From the NCBI GenBank assembly GCA_036401395.1, contig DASWUZ010000132.1, positions 1-24,498 on the forward strand: 24,498 bases of DNA, in the 5' to 3' direction. The notes beneath the pieces are model-generated. The model ran no database searches, had not been told where the DNA came from, and saw only the letters and a list, made by a program, of their open reading frames with translations. Every line of letters begins with the position of its first letter. The stretch's first letter is position 1. This document shows, in pieces, positions 23,730-24,498 of the stretch. The translations under genes were made by a program, and so were the position numbers. This DNA is from DASWUZ01 sp036401395 (GTDB lineage: Bacteria; Acidobacteriota; Terriglobia; Terriglobales; Acidobacteriaceae).

Positions 23730-24498
23730 TCAGCTGCGCCAGTGCAGAGTAACGGGGCCTTCCATGGGGTGGTGGAAGGGCTTGCCGGTGGTGTCGAGGT
23801 CGATGCGGGCTTGCTTGAGTGCGAAATACCACTTGGCGGGCCGGTCGGCGTCGTCGATCAGCATCAAGGTAGGGTTGTGGCGCAGGCCCTGGGCCTGCTG
23901 GATCATGGTCTCCTGGTCCTGACGAACGAAGCGCGTGCCGAAGAACTTGGCAATGGTGGGGACCAGGGGGACCCTGTAAAAGACGTTCCATGCGGCGTGA
24001 ACGTCGATGCGGCAGTTGTTCGGTTCGGTGGGGGTGACGGTGGTGAGGCTGGAGAACCACTTGTCGCCGCAGCGGATGCTTTCGTGACGGCGGTTGGGGA
24101 GGATGAAGTCGATGGTGGTGGTGATGGGTTCGCCATAGACGCCGAGCAGTTTGTAGGGCGCGCTGTTGCCGGAAGGGGCGTGGGCCGACATGCGGAAGCC
24201 CTGTGGTATGGGCTCGAAGTGCTTTTCTTTTTCGTGAATGCTGTGCTTGCCGCGCCACCACCAGGATTGATGGACGAAGGGGCCGTGGGCCGGGTCCATG
24301 AGGCCGATGATGCCGTGGTCTACGCTGCACGGCAGGTCGGCGGTTAGGTGGGCGCTGCGGTAGCGTTCGCCGAATTTTGCTGTTTCGGGTATTGGCGGGA
24401 GGTCGGGGTTGCCGGTTCGGGCGGGGTTGGCTCGGCCGGAGCCGGGTTGCGGGACGTAGACCCAGGCGTAGCCATCGCGTTCTTCGCAGGGTAAGGCC
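23730..24498 (-). CDS. Rieske ring-hydroxylating oxygenase, C-terminal part (5' end beyond window)
   Basis: The frame is open from the window edge to a TGA at 23730-23732, giving 255 residues. The first visible residues, CEERDGYAWVYVP, match the end of a Rieske [2Fe-2S] domain. VDHGIIGLMDPAHGPFVH carries DxxHxxxxH, the mononuclear iron site of Rieske oxygenase large subunits (Asp at 24296-24294, His at 24287-24285 and 24272-24270). The rest is the catalytic domain, ending PMEGPVTLHWRS. Members hydroxylate or demethylate aromatic or related substrates using O2 and electrons from a reductase; no reductase or ferredoxin gene is in the window. ATG 24299 is not a real start because the Rieske part lies upstream of it. 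Substrate unknown. Confidence 0.88.
   Translation of the reverse strand, partial: ALPCEERDGYAWVYVPQPGSGRANPARTGNPDLPPIPETAKFGERYRSAHLTADLPCSVDHGIIGLMDPAHGPFVHQSWWWRGKHSIHEKEKHFEPIPQGFRMSAHAPSGNSAPYKLLGVYGEPITTTIDFILPNRRHESIRCGDKWFSSLTTVTPTEPNNCRIDVHAAWNVFYRVPLVPTIAKFFGTRFVRQDQETMIQQAQGLRHNPTLMLIDDADRPAKWYFALKQARIDLDTTGKPFHHPMEGPVTLHWRS

Overview
The window reads as chromosomal DNA of an Acidobacteriota, family Acidobacteriaceae (subdivision 1; Granulicella/Edaphobacter/Terriglobus-like). The evidence is the first ~129 nt of a 16S rRNA gene at the left edge (minus strand), whose 5' region looks like this group, together with several protein types common there: a VWFA-related protein, a giant secreted BNR/ASH-repeat protein, a FecR-like exported protein and GH57/DUF3536. 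The genus call is from memory, not from a search.

Left to right: (1) 1-969: 16S rRNA start, its leader with a boxA-like site, several promoter-like hexamer pairs and a hairpin-dense stretch. (2) 970-1482 (+): small lysozyme/transglycosylase-like protein with a TTG start and no signal peptide. (3) 1575-7883 (-): 2102-residue secreted beta-propeller plus nine ~100-residue ASH-type repeats, ending in an odd hydrophobic/Gly-Cys-Gly tail. (4) 8071-9540 (-): class II CPD photolyase. (5) 9666-11479 (-): anthranilate synthase glutaminase (trpG/pabA) whose stop overlaps the start of a FecR-like exported protein. (6) 11633-12400 (+): NmrA/SDR-type NAD(P)-binding protein, divergent from trpG. (7) 12506-12811 (+): remnant of a right-handed beta-helix protein with only its two ends left, followed by a repeat-rich spacer. 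(8) 13058-15283 (-): VWFA-related secreted protein without a recognisable MIDAS. (9) 15592-19221 (+): secreted LamG + glycoside hydrolase family 2 protein. (10) 19481-22192 (+): GH57/DUF3536 glycosidase. (11) 22233-23414 (-): membrane GAF/GGDEF diguanylate cyclase with a good promoter and a ~215-nt leader. (12) 23730 to the right edge (-): C-terminal part of a Rieske ring-hydroxylating oxygenase.

The genes do not form one pathway. The themes are carbohydrate processing (GH2, GH57, beta-helix remnant), large exported repeat proteins, and single housekeeping or signalling genes. No CRISPR array, tRNA, intact insertion sequence or recognisable defence system was seen. Best leads for something undescribed are the C-terminal tail of the 2102-residue protein, the structured segment in the 16S leader, the coupled trpG/FecR-like pair and the leader of the GGDEF gene. 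Start codons were chosen by eye from Shine-Dalgarno spacing.
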